A stretch of 44,928 nucleotides of DNA, from assembly GCA_021805825.1 (NCBI GenBank), contig JAJZEC010000029.1, positions 1-44,928 on the forward strand, written 5' to 3'. The notes under the pieces were generated by a model. That model saw only the letters and a program-made list of their open reading frames with translations. It was not told the origin of the DNA and made no database searches. How positions within the stretch are numbered: the first letter of the stretch is position 1; the number at the start of each line of letters is the position of its first letter. Source of the DNA: Pseudomonadota bacterium. Lineage in GTDB: Bacteria > Pseudomonadota > Gammaproteobacteria > Burkholderiales > Burkholderiaceae_C. Positions 36,216 to 44,871 of this stretch are shown here, one piece after another. The translations under genes and the position numbers were made by a program.

Positions 36216-36755
36216 TCAGGGGCGCAGGATGCTCTTGCGCGCGTCGATCGCCTGCCGCAGGGCGGCGATCGGGGCGCGCAGCGCCGAGGCATCGGCATCG
36301 TCGGCCGCAGCCCGCATCTGCTCCCGCAGGCGCAGCGCGTGTGTCGCCATCGCCTGGTCGGCCTCGACCAGTCTGGCCAGGAACGCAGCCTCGGCGCGAT
36401 GCCGGATCCAGGTCGAGTCGTTCTCGGGAACCGGCAGATGCCGCAGCAGCGCCTCCAGCGCGTCGATGTCGCGGTCGATGCCCTCGAGGTCGCGGATGCG
36501 CGCGCGCTCGGCGGCGCCGGGAAACGGATCGTCGCGGCTGGGGGTCGGAATGCGACGCCGGATGCGGCCGATGTGGTTCGCCAGCGCGGCCCGCGCCTCG
36601 GCCAGCAGGCCGCACACGCCGTTGCGCACCAGCAGGTCGTCGGCGCGATCCTGGTTCTCCCGCCGGTAGGCGTTATAGCCCCAGCCGGTATACAGGTTGA
36701 GCAGCAGGCGCTTGAGCGCGCCGGCATCGTCGATGGGGTTGCGGGCTTCGGTCAT
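36216..36755 (-). CDS. uncharacterised helical protein downstream of an SPFH gene
   Basis: This 179-residue, mostly helical and charged protein has no signal peptide or membrane segment and no domain that I recognise. It begins MTEARNPIDDAGALKRLLLN and includes WGYNAYRRENQDRADDLLVRN (read in two parts) and ALANHIGRIRRRIPTPSRDD. A GAGGAG lies ~10 nt before ATG 36755. It is separated from the SPFH gene by 61 nt and from the HIT gene by 3 nt, so it is likely co-expressed with both. The composition and codon use look like its neighbours, so it is real coding sequence. Confidence 0.75.
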   Translation of the reverse strand: MTEARNPIDDAGALKRLLLNLYTGWGYNAYRRENQDRADDLLVRNGVCGLLAEARAALANHIGRIRRRIPTPSRDDPFPGAAERARIRDLEGIDRDIDALEALLRHLPVPENDSTWIRHRAEAAFLARLVEADQAMATHALRLREQMRAAADDADASALRAPIAALRQAIDARKSILRP

Positions 36756-36816
36756 GCGCCTGGCTCCTCGTGCATGCGCGGCGGCCGCGTCGTGGCGGGC
36801 GCCGCGCGCTGTCGCT

Positions 36817-37668
36817 TCAGCCCTTGACGCCGGCCAGAGCGCCGGCATCGAAGGTTCCCAGCGTGCCGCCGCCGATCTGGAACGGCGCGCCGGCGGCCGC
36901 GTTGGGCGCCGAGACCAGACCCTTCTCGGCCATCTTGAGGGCCAGGTACATGCGCGCCGCCTCGAGTTCGCTCATGCCGAAGGCGCGCAGCGAGATCAGT
37001 TCGCGCATGCGCGCGTCCTGCGGCATGATCAGCACCTTGACGTCGTTGAGGTGCACGCCGTAGATCTTCAGGAAGTCGCTCAGGTGTCCCTTGGCCAGTT
37101 CGATGATGTCGCCGATGCGCTCGTTGACCTGCTCCATCGGAGTGACCTGCACGATCTGGTTGATCGCCTGTTCGATCACCGGGCCGGCGTAGGCGGTCAG
37201 CTCGGCGGTCGGGATCCGGTCGCCGGCGAAGGGCATGTGGGTGATCAGCTGCACCGCGTCGTCCTTGCTGTCGACGTGCACGTAGTAGTCGACCGTGTAT
37301 TCCATCACGGCCATTTCCTTCGATGTGGCGATGCCCTTGTTCTGCGCCAGCAGCTTGCTGCGCTGGATGTAGATCGCCTCGTACTGCCAGGGCGAGTTGC
37401 CCCCGAAGAAACCCTGGACGATCGAGCCGAGGATGGGCTTGTCCGGCGTGGTCAGCTGGTGCTGGCCGGTCTCGTAGACCTCGAGTACCGCGCCGCGGCT
37501 CTTGAGCACGCAGAAATGGTTGCTTTCCACGGTCAGCAGCGAGCCCGAGACGATCGAGTTGTCGGGATACTTCCAGGCCAGGGTGTCCAGGCCCATGTAG
37601 TCGCGGCCATTGCCGTCCAGGGTGCTGATGACCTGGCGCTGCAGGCCGCTGGGTTGTCCGAATGCCAT
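36817..37668 (-). CDS. SPFH/band-7-type protein
   Basis: This 283-residue protein has an SPFH-like core (MLTVESNHFCVLKSRG-type start, LEVYETGQHQLTTPDKPIL, EYTVDYYVHVDSKDDAVQL and a helical part IGDIIELAKGHLSDFLKIYG) and a glycine-rich C-terminal tail (FQIGGGTLGTFDAGALAG). No N-terminal membrane helix is visible, unlike HflK or QmcA; it resembles the virion core/YdjI-like branch. Such proteins form oligomeric scaffolds. GGAG lies 8 nt before ATG 37668. It shares a ~200-bp divergent upstream region with the SDR gene. Confidence 0.8.
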   Translation of the reverse strand: MAFGQPSGLQRQVISTLDGNGRDYMGLDTLAWKYPDNSIVSGSLLTVESNHFCVLKSRGAVLEVYETGQHQLTTPDKPILGSIVQGFFGGNSPWQYEAIYIQRSKLLAQNKGIATSKEMAVMEYTVDYYVHVDSKDDAVQLITHMPFAGDRIPTAELTAYAGPVIEQAINQIVQVTPMEQVNERIGDIIELAKGHLSDFLKIYGVHLNDVKVLIMPQDARMRELISLRAFGMSELEAARMYLALKMAEKGLVSAPNAAAGAPFQIGGGTLGTFDAGALAGVKG

Positions 37669-37870
37669 CGTGCAATCTCCGAAGTGCCGAACGATACCCG
37701 TGATTGTGCGGCGCGCGCGCAGCGCGCGTCCCGATCCGTGCGTGTACCGATCGAGGGCAACCGCCGATCGCTCCCGCAGGCACACGAGCGAAAGAACCGT
37801 TGGTAGCGGGACAGGACACTAGCATGGCAGGCGAAACACCCGGCGCGGGTGTGCGCGGCAGGGAGGCGGA

Positions 37871-38647
37871 ATGGAACGCTGGGCGGTGGTCACTGGCGCT
37901 TCGGGCGGCATCGGGCTCGAGATCGCGCGGGAATTGGCGCAGCGCGGCTACGCGCTGGTGCTCAGCGCGCGCAGCGCCGACAAGCTCGACGCTCTGGCCG
38001 GGCAATTGCACCAGGCGCACGGCACACGCAGTCTGGTGGCCGTGGCCGATCTCGGGCGCCCGGGGGGCGCCGATGCGCTGGCCCGCATGGTGGCCGACGC
38101 CGGCATCGAGCCCAAGGTGCTGGTCAACAACGCGGGCAGCGGGCTGTTCGGCGCCTTCGCGCAGGCCGACCCGGCGCGGACGCAGGAGACCGTGGAGCTC
38201 AACGTGGCCGCGCTGACGCGGCTCACCAGCCTGCTGCTGCCCGCGCTGCTGCGGCAGGCGCCGGCGCGCATCCTCAACGTCGCCAGCACGGCGGCCTTCC
38301 AGCCGGGCCCCGGCATGGCCGTGTACTTCGCCAGCAAGGCCTACGTGCTGTCGCTGGGCGAGGCGCTGGACGCCGAACTGGCGCCGCACGGCGTGCGCGT
38401 GACCACACTGTGCCCGGGCGCCACGCAGACCGGGTTCCAGGCGCGCGCCGAGGGCGAGCGCTCTGCGCTGTTCCAGGGACGCATGGCCAGCGCGGCCGAT
38501 GTCGCGCGCTACGGCGTGCAGGCCATGGAGCAGGGCAGGCGCGTGGCCGTGCACGGTGTGGTGAACCAGTGGCTGGCGCTGGGCGTCAAGTTCTCGCCGC
38601 GCCGGCTGGCCACGGCCATCGCTGCGTGGAAGATGCGCAGCGTGTGA
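37871..38647 (+). CDS. SDR-family NAD(P)-dependent oxidoreductase
   Basis: This 258-residue classical short-chain dehydrogenase/reductase has the cofactor motif TGASGGIGLEIARE, the NNAGSG stretch, the catalytic Ser in LNVASTAAF and YFASK containing the Tyr and Lys. A downstream CPGATQTGFQARA and a C-terminal RRLATAIAAWKM are typical of the DltE/YqjQ-like branch. GGAGG lies just before ATG 37871. The substrate cannot be read from the sequence, and the neighbours give no clear pathway. Confidence 0.9.
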   Translation: MERWAVVTGASGGIGLEIARELAQRGYALVLSARSADKLDALAGQLHQAHGTRSLVAVADLGRPGGADALARMVADAGIEPKVLVNNAGSGLFGAFAQADPARTQETVELNVAALTRLTSLLLPALLRQAPARILNVASTAAFQPGPGMAVYFASKAYVLSLGEALDAELAPHGVRVTTLCPGATQTGFQARAEGERSALFQGRMASAADVARYGVQAMEQGRRVAVHGVVNQWLALGVKFSPRRLATAIAAWKMRSV

Positions 38648-38798
38648 GGAGCCGCGCGCAGGCGCTGCGGGCGGGCGCCGCGGCAAGCGCAGCAGACAAG
38701 CGCAACAGATTGCAAAAGCGGGCTTGCTGGCAAAAGCCGCACTGCCCGAAGCGAGCAAGCTTGTGTACGCTGTGGCCTTCTCGCCAGGCACCAAGCAC

Positions 38799-41700
38799 AT
38801 GCAGATCTCCGGTGGGCGCAGCGCACAAGACGTGCAGATGGCTCGCGGAGCCGGGAGCCCCGGCGGGCGCAGGTATCGATCCGCGCTGCGCCTGGGCCTC
38901 GCATGCTGCGTGCTCGCGCTGCTTGCGGGCCTGGGCACGGCCTGGGCAGGCACGCAGCCGAGGGTGTTGCGGGTTGTCACCGACGACAACTACCCCCCGT
39001 ACCTGTTCCTGAACAGCGCCGGGCAGCCCGAGGGCTACCTGGTCGACCTGTGGAAGCTGTGGCAGGCCAGGACGGGCGTGCGGGTCGATCTCGAGCCCAT
39101 GCAGTGGGCGGCTGCCCAGCGCGCGATGCACGAGGGCAAGGCCGACGTCATCGACATGCTCTACCGCACGCCTGTGCGTGATCAGCTGTACACGTTCTCC
39201 AAGCCGTACTCCACGCAAAAGGTCGGCATCTACGTGGATCACAACATCCATGGAGTGACCGGGCCACGATCGCTGCAGGGATTCACCATCGGCGTCGAAC
39301 GGGGCGACGCCTGCATCGACAAGCTGGGCAGCCTGGGCATCACGCGTCTGTCCACCTTCCCGAATTACATGGCAATCCTGCGAGCGGCCAAAGCAGGCAC
39401 CATCAAGATGTTCTGCATGGATGATGATCCAGCGCATTACTACTTGTATCTGTTGCGGGATCAGCTGCGCTTCTCGAAGGCCTTCACGCTGTACGAGGGC
39501 CATTTCCACTGGGCGGTCAATCGTGGCGACAACGCCACGTTCGCGCTCGTGCGCCGCGGCATGGCGATGATCACCCCGGCGGAGCGTGCCGCGCTGCGAC
39601 GCAAGTGGTTCCGCCGGCCCATCCAGTTCCAGTCCTATCTGCGCGCCTTCCTGATCGGGGCGGCGGGCGCGCTGGCGATCCTGGCGATCGCCGGCGCCTG
39701 GATCGGCATGCTGCGCAAGGCGGTGCGCCTGCGAACCGCGGAGATCTCGGACAAGAACCGGGAGCTGCAACTGCGCTCGCGGGAGCTCGCAGCCGAGCAT
39801 GCGCAGCTGCTGGCGCTGATGGAGAACACCCCGGACGCCATGTGGCTGAAAGACCCGCAGGGCGTCTATGTGCTGTGCAACGGCGCGGCAGCGCACCTCA
39901 TCGGGCTGCCCCGCGAACAGATCGTCGGTCACACGGACGCGCAGATTCACGGCGATGCCTCGCTGATCATGCTGGTGGAGAGCGGCGACCGGCAGGTCAT
40001 GCAGACGGGTGCGCTCTATCGCGCCGAGGAGACGGTGCGCGGCCGCGACGACGTGGCGCGCGATCTGGAAGTCATCAAGGTTCCGATACGCGCGCCGGAC
40101 GGCGAGGTGCTGGGTGTGCTTGGCGTCGGGCGGGACATCAGCGAGCGCCGGCGCGCCGAGCGCGAGCTGCAACTGGCCGCGGTGGCATTCGAAAGCCAGG
40201 ACGGCATGATCGTGACCGACGCGCAGGGCATCATCGAACGCGTCAACACGGCCTTCACGCGCATGACGGGATACGCGCCCGACGAAGTCATCGGCAAGTC
40301 CCCCGCCATGCTGCGTTCGGGGCACCATGCCCGCGATTTCTACGTCAGGATGCGTGCCGAGCTGTCGGCGCGTGGCGTCTGGCGGGGCGAGATCGTGGAT
40401 CGTCGCCGCAACGCGGAGTTGTTCACGGCGCGCGTGTCGATCGCTTCGGTGAAGGACGCGCAGGGGCGGCTTCTGCACTACGTGGGAACCTTCCAGGACG
40501 TCACGCTCGAGCACCAGGCGCGGCAGGAGGCCGAGCACCTCAAGCTGTTCGACCCGCTGACCAACCTGCCCAACCGCACGCTGCTCGACGATCGCATCGC
40601 CCATGCGCAGGCCGCGAGCGCGGAGTCGCAGCAGTACGGCACGATCCTGATGGTCGACCTCGACGACTTCCAGCGCGTCAACGATGCCTACGGGCACAAG
40701 CTGGGCGACGAGTTGCTGGTCGAGGTCGGGCGGCGCATCCAGTGGGCGGTACGCGAGGGTGACACCGTGGGGCGTTTCAGCGGCGACAGCTTTGTCGTGG
40801 TCGTCGAGGATCTGGGAGAGGAGCGGATCCAGGCGGTGACGCGGACGATGGAGACCGCGGAGACGATCCGCAACGCCATTCGGGAGCCGATCCGCCTGCA
40901 GGGTCGGGGCCTGGTCTGCACGGCATCCGTGGGAGCAACGGTGTTTCTGGGCAGCGCCGCCCAGTACGGAGTGCTGCTGCGCAAGGCCGAGCTGGCCATG
41001 TACAAGTGCAAGCAGCGCGGTGGCAACATGGCGCGCATGTTCGAGGACGAAATGCAGGCCGAGGTCGAGGCCCGAGCGCGCCTGGAGTCCGAATTGCGCG
41101 AGGCCATCGAGCAGCAGCAGTTCGTGCTGCATTACCAGCCGCAGGTGGATTCCGAGGCCCGGGTGATCGGGGCGGAGGTCCTGCTGCGCTGGCAGCATCC
41201 GCAGCGCGGCCTGGTCGGCCCCGCGACCTTCATTCCGTTGGCCGAGGACACCGGGCTGATCGAGGACATCGGGCGTTGGGTGCTGGCGCAGGCGTGCCGG
41301 CAGCTGGCCGCGTGGAGCGGGCGCCAGGCCATGCAGGGCCTGAGCCTTTCGGTCAACGTCAGTACACGCCAAATCCGATCCCCGGGCTTCGTCGACGAGG
41401 TGCTGGCCGAGCTCCGTCGCTCCGGGGCCCGCGCGGATCGCCTGAAGCTGGAAATCACCGAACGCGTGGCCGTCGAGGACTTCGAGGTCTCGGTGCACAG
41501 GCTGCAGGCCCTGCGCGACGCCGGCGTGCTGCTTTCGGTCGACGACTTCGGAACCGGAAACTCCTCGCTCAGCTACCTGACGCGGCTGCCGCTGAACCAG
41601 TTGAAGATCGACAAATCCTTTGTCGATCATCTGCCCGGCAGCCACAGCGCGGCGATGGTGGCCCAGGCGATCATCGCGATGGGTCGCGGGCTGGGCCTGC

Positions 41701-41858
41701 ACGTGATCGCCGAGGGCGTGGAGACGCGCGAGCAACGGGACTTTCTAGCGGCGCACGGCTGCCACGCCTACCAGGGCTACTGGTTCGGCAGGCCCGTTGC
41801 GCTGGACGAATTCGAGCGCAAGGTAGGCGCGCACGCGCAATGGCTGGCCGCGCCGTAG
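38799..41858 (+). CDS. membrane-bound EAL phosphodiesterase with periplasmic SBP3-like sensor and PAS domains
   Basis: This ~1019-residue protein has an N-terminal signal/anchor (LRLGLACCVLALLAGLG) and a periplasmic SBP_bac_3-like domain of ~230 residues (RVVTDDNYPPYLFLNSAGQ...EGYLVDLWKLW). A membrane helix (AFLIGAAGALAILAIAGAW), two PAS domains, GGDEF and EAL follow. The GGDEF site is degenerate (SGDSF), so it is not a cyclase. The EAL domain keeps EVLLRW, NVSTRQ, EITERV, DDFGTGNSSL, KIDKSFV and EGVE, so c-di-GMP hydrolysis is likely. ATG 38799 was used; ATG 38838 gives a shorter leader and TTG 38724 a longer one, and none has a clear ribosome binding site. The end overlaps the next gene by 19 nt. 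Confidence 0.88.
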   Translation: MQISGGRSAQDVQMARGAGSPGGRRYRSALRLGLACCVLALLAGLGTAWAGTQPRVLRVVTDDNYPPYLFLNSAGQPEGYLVDLWKLWQARTGVRVDLEPMQWAAAQRAMHEGKADVIDMLYRTPVRDQLYTFSKPYSTQKVGIYVDHNIHGVTGPRSLQGFTIGVERGDACIDKLGSLGITRLSTFPNYMAILRAAKAGTIKMFCMDDDPAHYYLYLLRDQLRFSKAFTLYEGHFHWAVNRGDNATFALVRRGMAMITPAERAALRRKWFRRPIQFQSYLRAFLIGAAGALAILAIAGAWIGMLRKAVRLRTAEISDKNRELQLRSRELAAEHAQLLALMENTPDAMWLKDPQGVYVLCNGAAAHLIGLPREQIVGHTDAQIHGDASLIMLVESGDRQVMQTGALYRAEETVRGRDDVARDLEVIKVPIRAPDGEVLGVLGVGRDISERRRAERELQLAAVAFESQDGMIVTDAQGIIERVNTAFTRMTGYAPDEVIGKSPAMLRSGHHARDFYVRMRAELSARGVWRGEIVDRRRNAELFTARVSIASVKDAQGRLLHYVGTFQDVTLEHQARQEAEHLKLFDPLTNLPNRTLLDDRIAHAQAASAESQQYGTILMVDLDDFQRVNDAYGHKLGDELLVEVGRRIQWAVREGDTVGRFSGDSFVVVVEDLGEERIQAVTRTMETAETIRNAIREPIRLQGRGLVCTASVGATVFLGSAAQYGVLLRKAELAMYKCKQRGGNMARMFEDEMQAEVEARARLESELREAIEQQQFVLHYQPQVDSEARVIGAEVLLRWQHPQRGLVGPATFIPLAEDTGLIEDIGRWVLAQACRQLAAWSGRQAMQGLSLSVNVSTRQIRSPGFVDEVLAELRRSGARADRLKLEITERVAVEDFEVSVHRLQALRDAGVLLSVDDFGTGNSSLSYLTRLPLNQLKIDKSFVDHLPGSHSAAMVAQAIIAMGRGLGLHVIAEGVETREQRDFLAAHGCHAYQGYWFGRPVALDEFERKVGAHAQWLAAP

Positions 41859-43219
41859 TCCGCAGCGCCGCGCCGCGCAGCCAGGGCGCTCCCAGGGAAC
41901 CTTCCGGCAGGCGAGCGAGATGGGTTGCCGGGATCGTCCTGTGCCTGCTGGCGGGCCGGGCCCCGGCGTGGGCCACGAATCTGATCATCGCCACCGTGGA
42001 CAACGCGCAGATGGCGCAGATGCAGCAGCTCACGCCGGTGTTCGAGAAGGCGCATCCCGACATCCGGGTGCGCTGGGTCACGCTGCCCGAAGGCGCCCTG
42101 CGCAAGGATGTGGCCGCGGACATCATGACGCAGGGCGAGCAGTTCGACATCGTGACCATCGGCCTGTACGAGACGGCGCTGTGGGCGCGCAAGGGCTGGC
42201 TCAAACCCCTGCGCCTGGGTGCGGGCTACGACGCGGCGGATCTGCTGGCTCCGATACGCGAGGGACTGTCCTTTCGCGGCATGCTGTATGCGGCGCCCTT
42301 CTACGGCGAGAGCTCGATCCTGATGTACCGCAAGGATCTGCTGCTCCACGCCGGACTGCACATGCCCGCGCAGCCGACTTGGAGCCAGATCGGCCGCTTC
42401 GCGGCGCGACTGAACGATCCCGGGCGACACATACACGGTATCTGCCTGCGCGCCCGGCCCGGCTGGGGAGAGAACATGGCGTTGGTGACGACGATGGTCA
42501 ACAGCTTCGGGGGCCAGTGGTTCGACGAGCACTGGCAACCGCAGTTGCTCGGCAAGCCCTGGAGACGCGCCGTGGGCCTGTACGTGCGCCTGCTGCGCAG
42601 CTACGGACCGAGCGATGCGATCCAGCGCAATTACAACGGCAACCTGGCCCTGTTCGAGCAGGGCCACTGCGCGATGTGGGTGGGAGCCTCGATCGCGGCC
42701 GGCTTTGTCTCCGACCCCAGGCTGAGCAAGGTGGCGGGCCGGGTCGGATTCGCCCCCGCGCCGGTGGAGGTCACGGCCAAGGGCTCGCATTGGCTGTGGG
42801 CGTGGGCGCTGGCGATCCCGTCCGATCTCGGGGCCGGGCAGACCGCGGCGGCGCGGACGTTCATCGCATGGGCCACCTCGCGGGCCTATGTGCAACTCGT
42901 GGCGCAGCGCTTCGGATGGGGCCTGGTACCTCCGGGAACCCGCAGATCCACCTACGCCCATGCGTCGTTCCAGGCGGCGGCTCCCTGGGCGGGGGTGGAA
43001 CTGCAGGCCATCGAAAGCGCCGATCCCGGCGATCCGACGCTGCCCAGGAGCCCCTACACGGGCATCCAGTTCGTCGAGATTCCCCAGTTCCCCACCATCG
43101 GCGACGAGGTCGGCCGGGAGATCGGCCTGGCGGTACGGGGACGGATCGGCGTCGAGCAGGCGCTGCAGGCCGCGCAGGCCGCGACACGGCGCACCATGGT
43201 GCTGGCCGGCTATCCCTGA
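41840..43219 (+). CDS. extracellular solute-binding protein (ABC sugar type), overlapping the EAL gene
   Basis: This 459-residue periplasmic binding protein has an arginine-rich leader and a signal peptide (WVAGIVLCLLAGRAPAWA). Its mature part resembles polyol/sugar ABC binding proteins: LTPVFEKAHPDIRVRWV, FDIVTIGLYETALWARKG, LYAAPFYGESSILMYRKDLL, LFEQGHCAMWVGAS and RPF-like TAAARTFIAWATS. No permease or ATPase gene is near. Its start codon lies inside the 3' end of the phosphodiesterase gene, so the two are co-expressed. It may present a ligand to the phosphodiesterase's periplasmic domain rather than feed a transporter. ATG 41840 is the only suitable start ahead of the signal peptide. Confidence 0.85.
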   Translation: MAGRAVVRSAAPRSQGAPREPSGRRARWVAGIVLCLLAGRAPAWATNLIIATVDNAQMAQMQQLTPVFEKAHPDIRVRWVTLPEGALRKDVAADIMTQGEQFDIVTIGLYETALWARKGWLKPLRLGAGYDAADLLAPIREGLSFRGMLYAAPFYGESSILMYRKDLLLHAGLHMPAQPTWSQIGRFAARLNDPGRHIHGICLRARPGWGENMALVTTMVNSFGGQWFDEHWQPQLLGKPWRRAVGLYVRLLRSYGPSDAIQRNYNGNLALFEQGHCAMWVGASIAAGFVSDPRLSKVAGRVGFAPAPVEVTAKGSHWLWAWALAIPSDLGAGQTAAARTFIAWATSRAYVQLVAQRFGWGLVPPGTRRSTYAHASFQAAAPWAGVELQAIESADPGDPTLPRSPYTGIQFVEIPQFPTIGDEVGREIGLAVRGRIGVEQALQAAQAATRRTMVLAGYP

Positions 43220-43233
43220 ACGAGCCCGCGCAC

Positions 43234-43251
43234 CCGGCGCCGGCGCGCCGG
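43234..43251. terminator. hairpin between convergent binding-protein and amine oxidase genes
   Basis: A perfect 7-bp stem CCGGCGC/GCGCCGG with a CGGC loop lies in the 33-nt gap between the two stop codons. It lacks a U-tract. It is a possible bidirectional terminator. Confidence 0.4.
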
Positions 43252-43252
43252 A

Positions 43253-44401
43253 TCAGGCGGTCGAGTCGAGGTCGGCGCCGGCGGCTTGCGCAAGGGCCGA
43301 GACGGCGGCATGGGCCGCCTCGACAGCTCCCGCGACGTAGCCCGGGAACTGCTCCGACCATTCGCTGGCGATGCCCATCAGGCGGCCCCTCCAGGCGCCG
43401 TCGGCCGCCGTGGCCGCAGGCGGCGCGGCATGCAGCGCGGGCGTGTCGACATCGGCCGCGGTTGCCGTGTGCGGATCGCGCGCCCAGTCCTTCAGGAATT
43501 CGGCGTCCGGGCGCGCCGCCGAGGGGCCGAACAGGCGCGCGAGCTGGGCGCGGCAGAGGGCGCGCAGCTGATCGTCGGGAAGGCCCAGGCGCGCACGGGG
43601 CGGCAGCGCCAGAAAGCCGAACAGCGCGGCGGGGCCATCGGCGTTCGATGCGTCGTGGATTTCACCCAGCGGGCCGAGCGCGCTTTGCGCGAAGCCGGAC
43701 AGCCCGGCGCTGCGCCAGAAGGGGGTGTCGTACACGGCGACATACTTGGCCTGCGCAGCCATCCAGGTCGGCGTGGCACGCCAGCTGCGGGCCAGATCGG
43801 GGGGGAGTGCCGGCACGAAGGCCAGATGTGCCTCGGCCAGTCGCGGCGGCAGCGCCAGCAGGACATGCTGGAAGCCGCCGACCCGGCGCGGCCCCGCCGG
43901 GGTGTCCATCTCCACGGCCAGATCCTCGGCGCTGGCGTGCACGCCGCGCACCCTGGAGGCGGTCTCGATGCGGGTGCTTCGCAGGCGCTCGCGCAGCGCC
44001 TGCACCAGGGCGTCCATGCCCCCCACCAGGCGAAAGGAGGGCGGCTGTTGCAGGAAGCCGCCGGTGCGCACCGGCGCGGCATGGCGAGGGTGTTCGAACA
44101 CCATGTCGCCTTCGCCCGGTTGGAGGAAGCGGTCGAGGTCGAGGTGCCGGATCAGCGCGTCGAGTTGCGGCTGCAGCGCGGGCCAGAACCAGGTCGCCCC
44201 GAGGTCGAGGCCCGAGCGCGGCGCAGGCTGCGCGGCTCCGGCTGTGGCCGTGCGCGAGGCATCGAGCAGCCGCCCGCCGAGGCGTTCGCGCGCCTCCCAC
44301 AGCACGCAGCCGCGGATGCCCTGGCGCTCGAGGGCGTAGGCGGCGTACAGGCCGCTGAGTCCGCCGCCGATGATGGCGATGCGCGTATCCGCCATGCTCA
44401 T
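43253..44401 (-). CDS. FAD-dependent amine oxidase-family protein
   Basis: This 382-residue flavoprotein has an N-terminal dinucleotide-binding motif (IAIIGGGLSGLYAAYALE, then EARERLGGRLLDA), the LDLGATWFWPALQPQL region near the flavin, GGMDALVQALRERL, and a C-terminal MGIASEWSEQFPGYVAGAVEAA, as in the flavin-containing amine oxidase family. It is shorter than most monoamine oxidases. The substrate is unknown. ATG 44401 or ATG 44395 could start it; neither has a clear ribosome binding site. A weak reading frame upstream (44398-44589) would overlap the start by 4 nt. Confidence 0.82.
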   Translation of the reverse strand: MSMADTRIAIIGGGLSGLYAAYALERQGIRGCVLWEARERLGGRLLDASRTATAGAAQPAPRSGLDLGATWFWPALQPQLDALIRHLDLDRFLQPGEGDMVFEHPRHAAPVRTGGFLQQPPSFRLVGGMDALVQALRERLRSTRIETASRVRGVHASAEDLAVEMDTPAGPRRVGGFQHVLLALPPRLAEAHLAFVPALPPDLARSWRATPTWMAAQAKYVAVYDTPFWRSAGLSGFAQSALGPLGEIHDASNADGPAALFGFLALPPRARLGLPDDQLRALCRAQLARLFGPSAARPDAEFLKDWARDPHTATAADVDTPALHAAPPAATAADGAWRGRLMGIASEWSEQFPGYVAGAVEAAHAAVSALAQAAGADLDSTA

Positions 44402-44589
44402 GCGCGCTGCGCAGGCGGCAGGGTGCGGCGGGCAGCCGGGCCGCGCGTGTCGATGCGCAGCGCCTGGATCTCCTCCCCGACTCCAGGGTGGAGGTGGGGG
44501 GCATGGACGCCCTCCGTCGGCGACGCAAGCCTGGGCCTGTCGCCCGGAGCGAGAACGACGCAGCGCGGAAAAGCGGTGTGCAGGAGCAT
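44398..44589 (-). CDS. possible small protein upstream of the amine oxidase gene
   Basis: A 63-residue reading frame begins MLLHTAFPRCVVLAPGD and its stop overlaps the amine oxidase start as ATGA, the arrangement of coupled genes. It has no recognisable domain, no good ribosome binding site and an unremarkable composition. In such GC-rich DNA a frame this short can arise by chance. Listed because of the overlap only. Confidence 0.25.
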   Translation of the reverse strand: MLLHTAFPRCVVLAPGDRPRLASPTEGVHAPHLHPGVGEEIQALRIDTRGPAARRTLPPAQRA

Positions 44590-44871
44590 CTGGGATCGGG
44601 TGGAGGCCTTCGCTGCGGCAGGCCGAGGGCGCTCCGCCGCCAGCCGTTGCGCCGTGCTCAGGGTTTGTAACACGGCTTGCGCATGCCGGCAGTGGCCGTT
44701 GCGCTGCAGTCTGCCTGTGCCCGCCGCGCCTCGTCGCCCCGGGGCTCGGCGGAGGCGCTCAGTTCGCCTGCCACGCGCGGCGCTGCTGCGCCGCGACACC
44801 TCGGGCCACCGGAGTTCGACACCAACCGCGCCAAGTCCATGTTTTTGTTGAGGCGAGTTAAAAAATTGCCA
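44590..44871. other. apparently non-coding segment at the right end
   Basis: About 280 bp with no gene that I can support. The last ~30 bp (44840-44871) are AT-rich (TTTTTGTTG, TTAAAAAATT) and contrast with the rest, which would fit the boundary of an inserted element or the 3' flank of the minus-strand gene that enters from the right. Confidence 0.4.
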
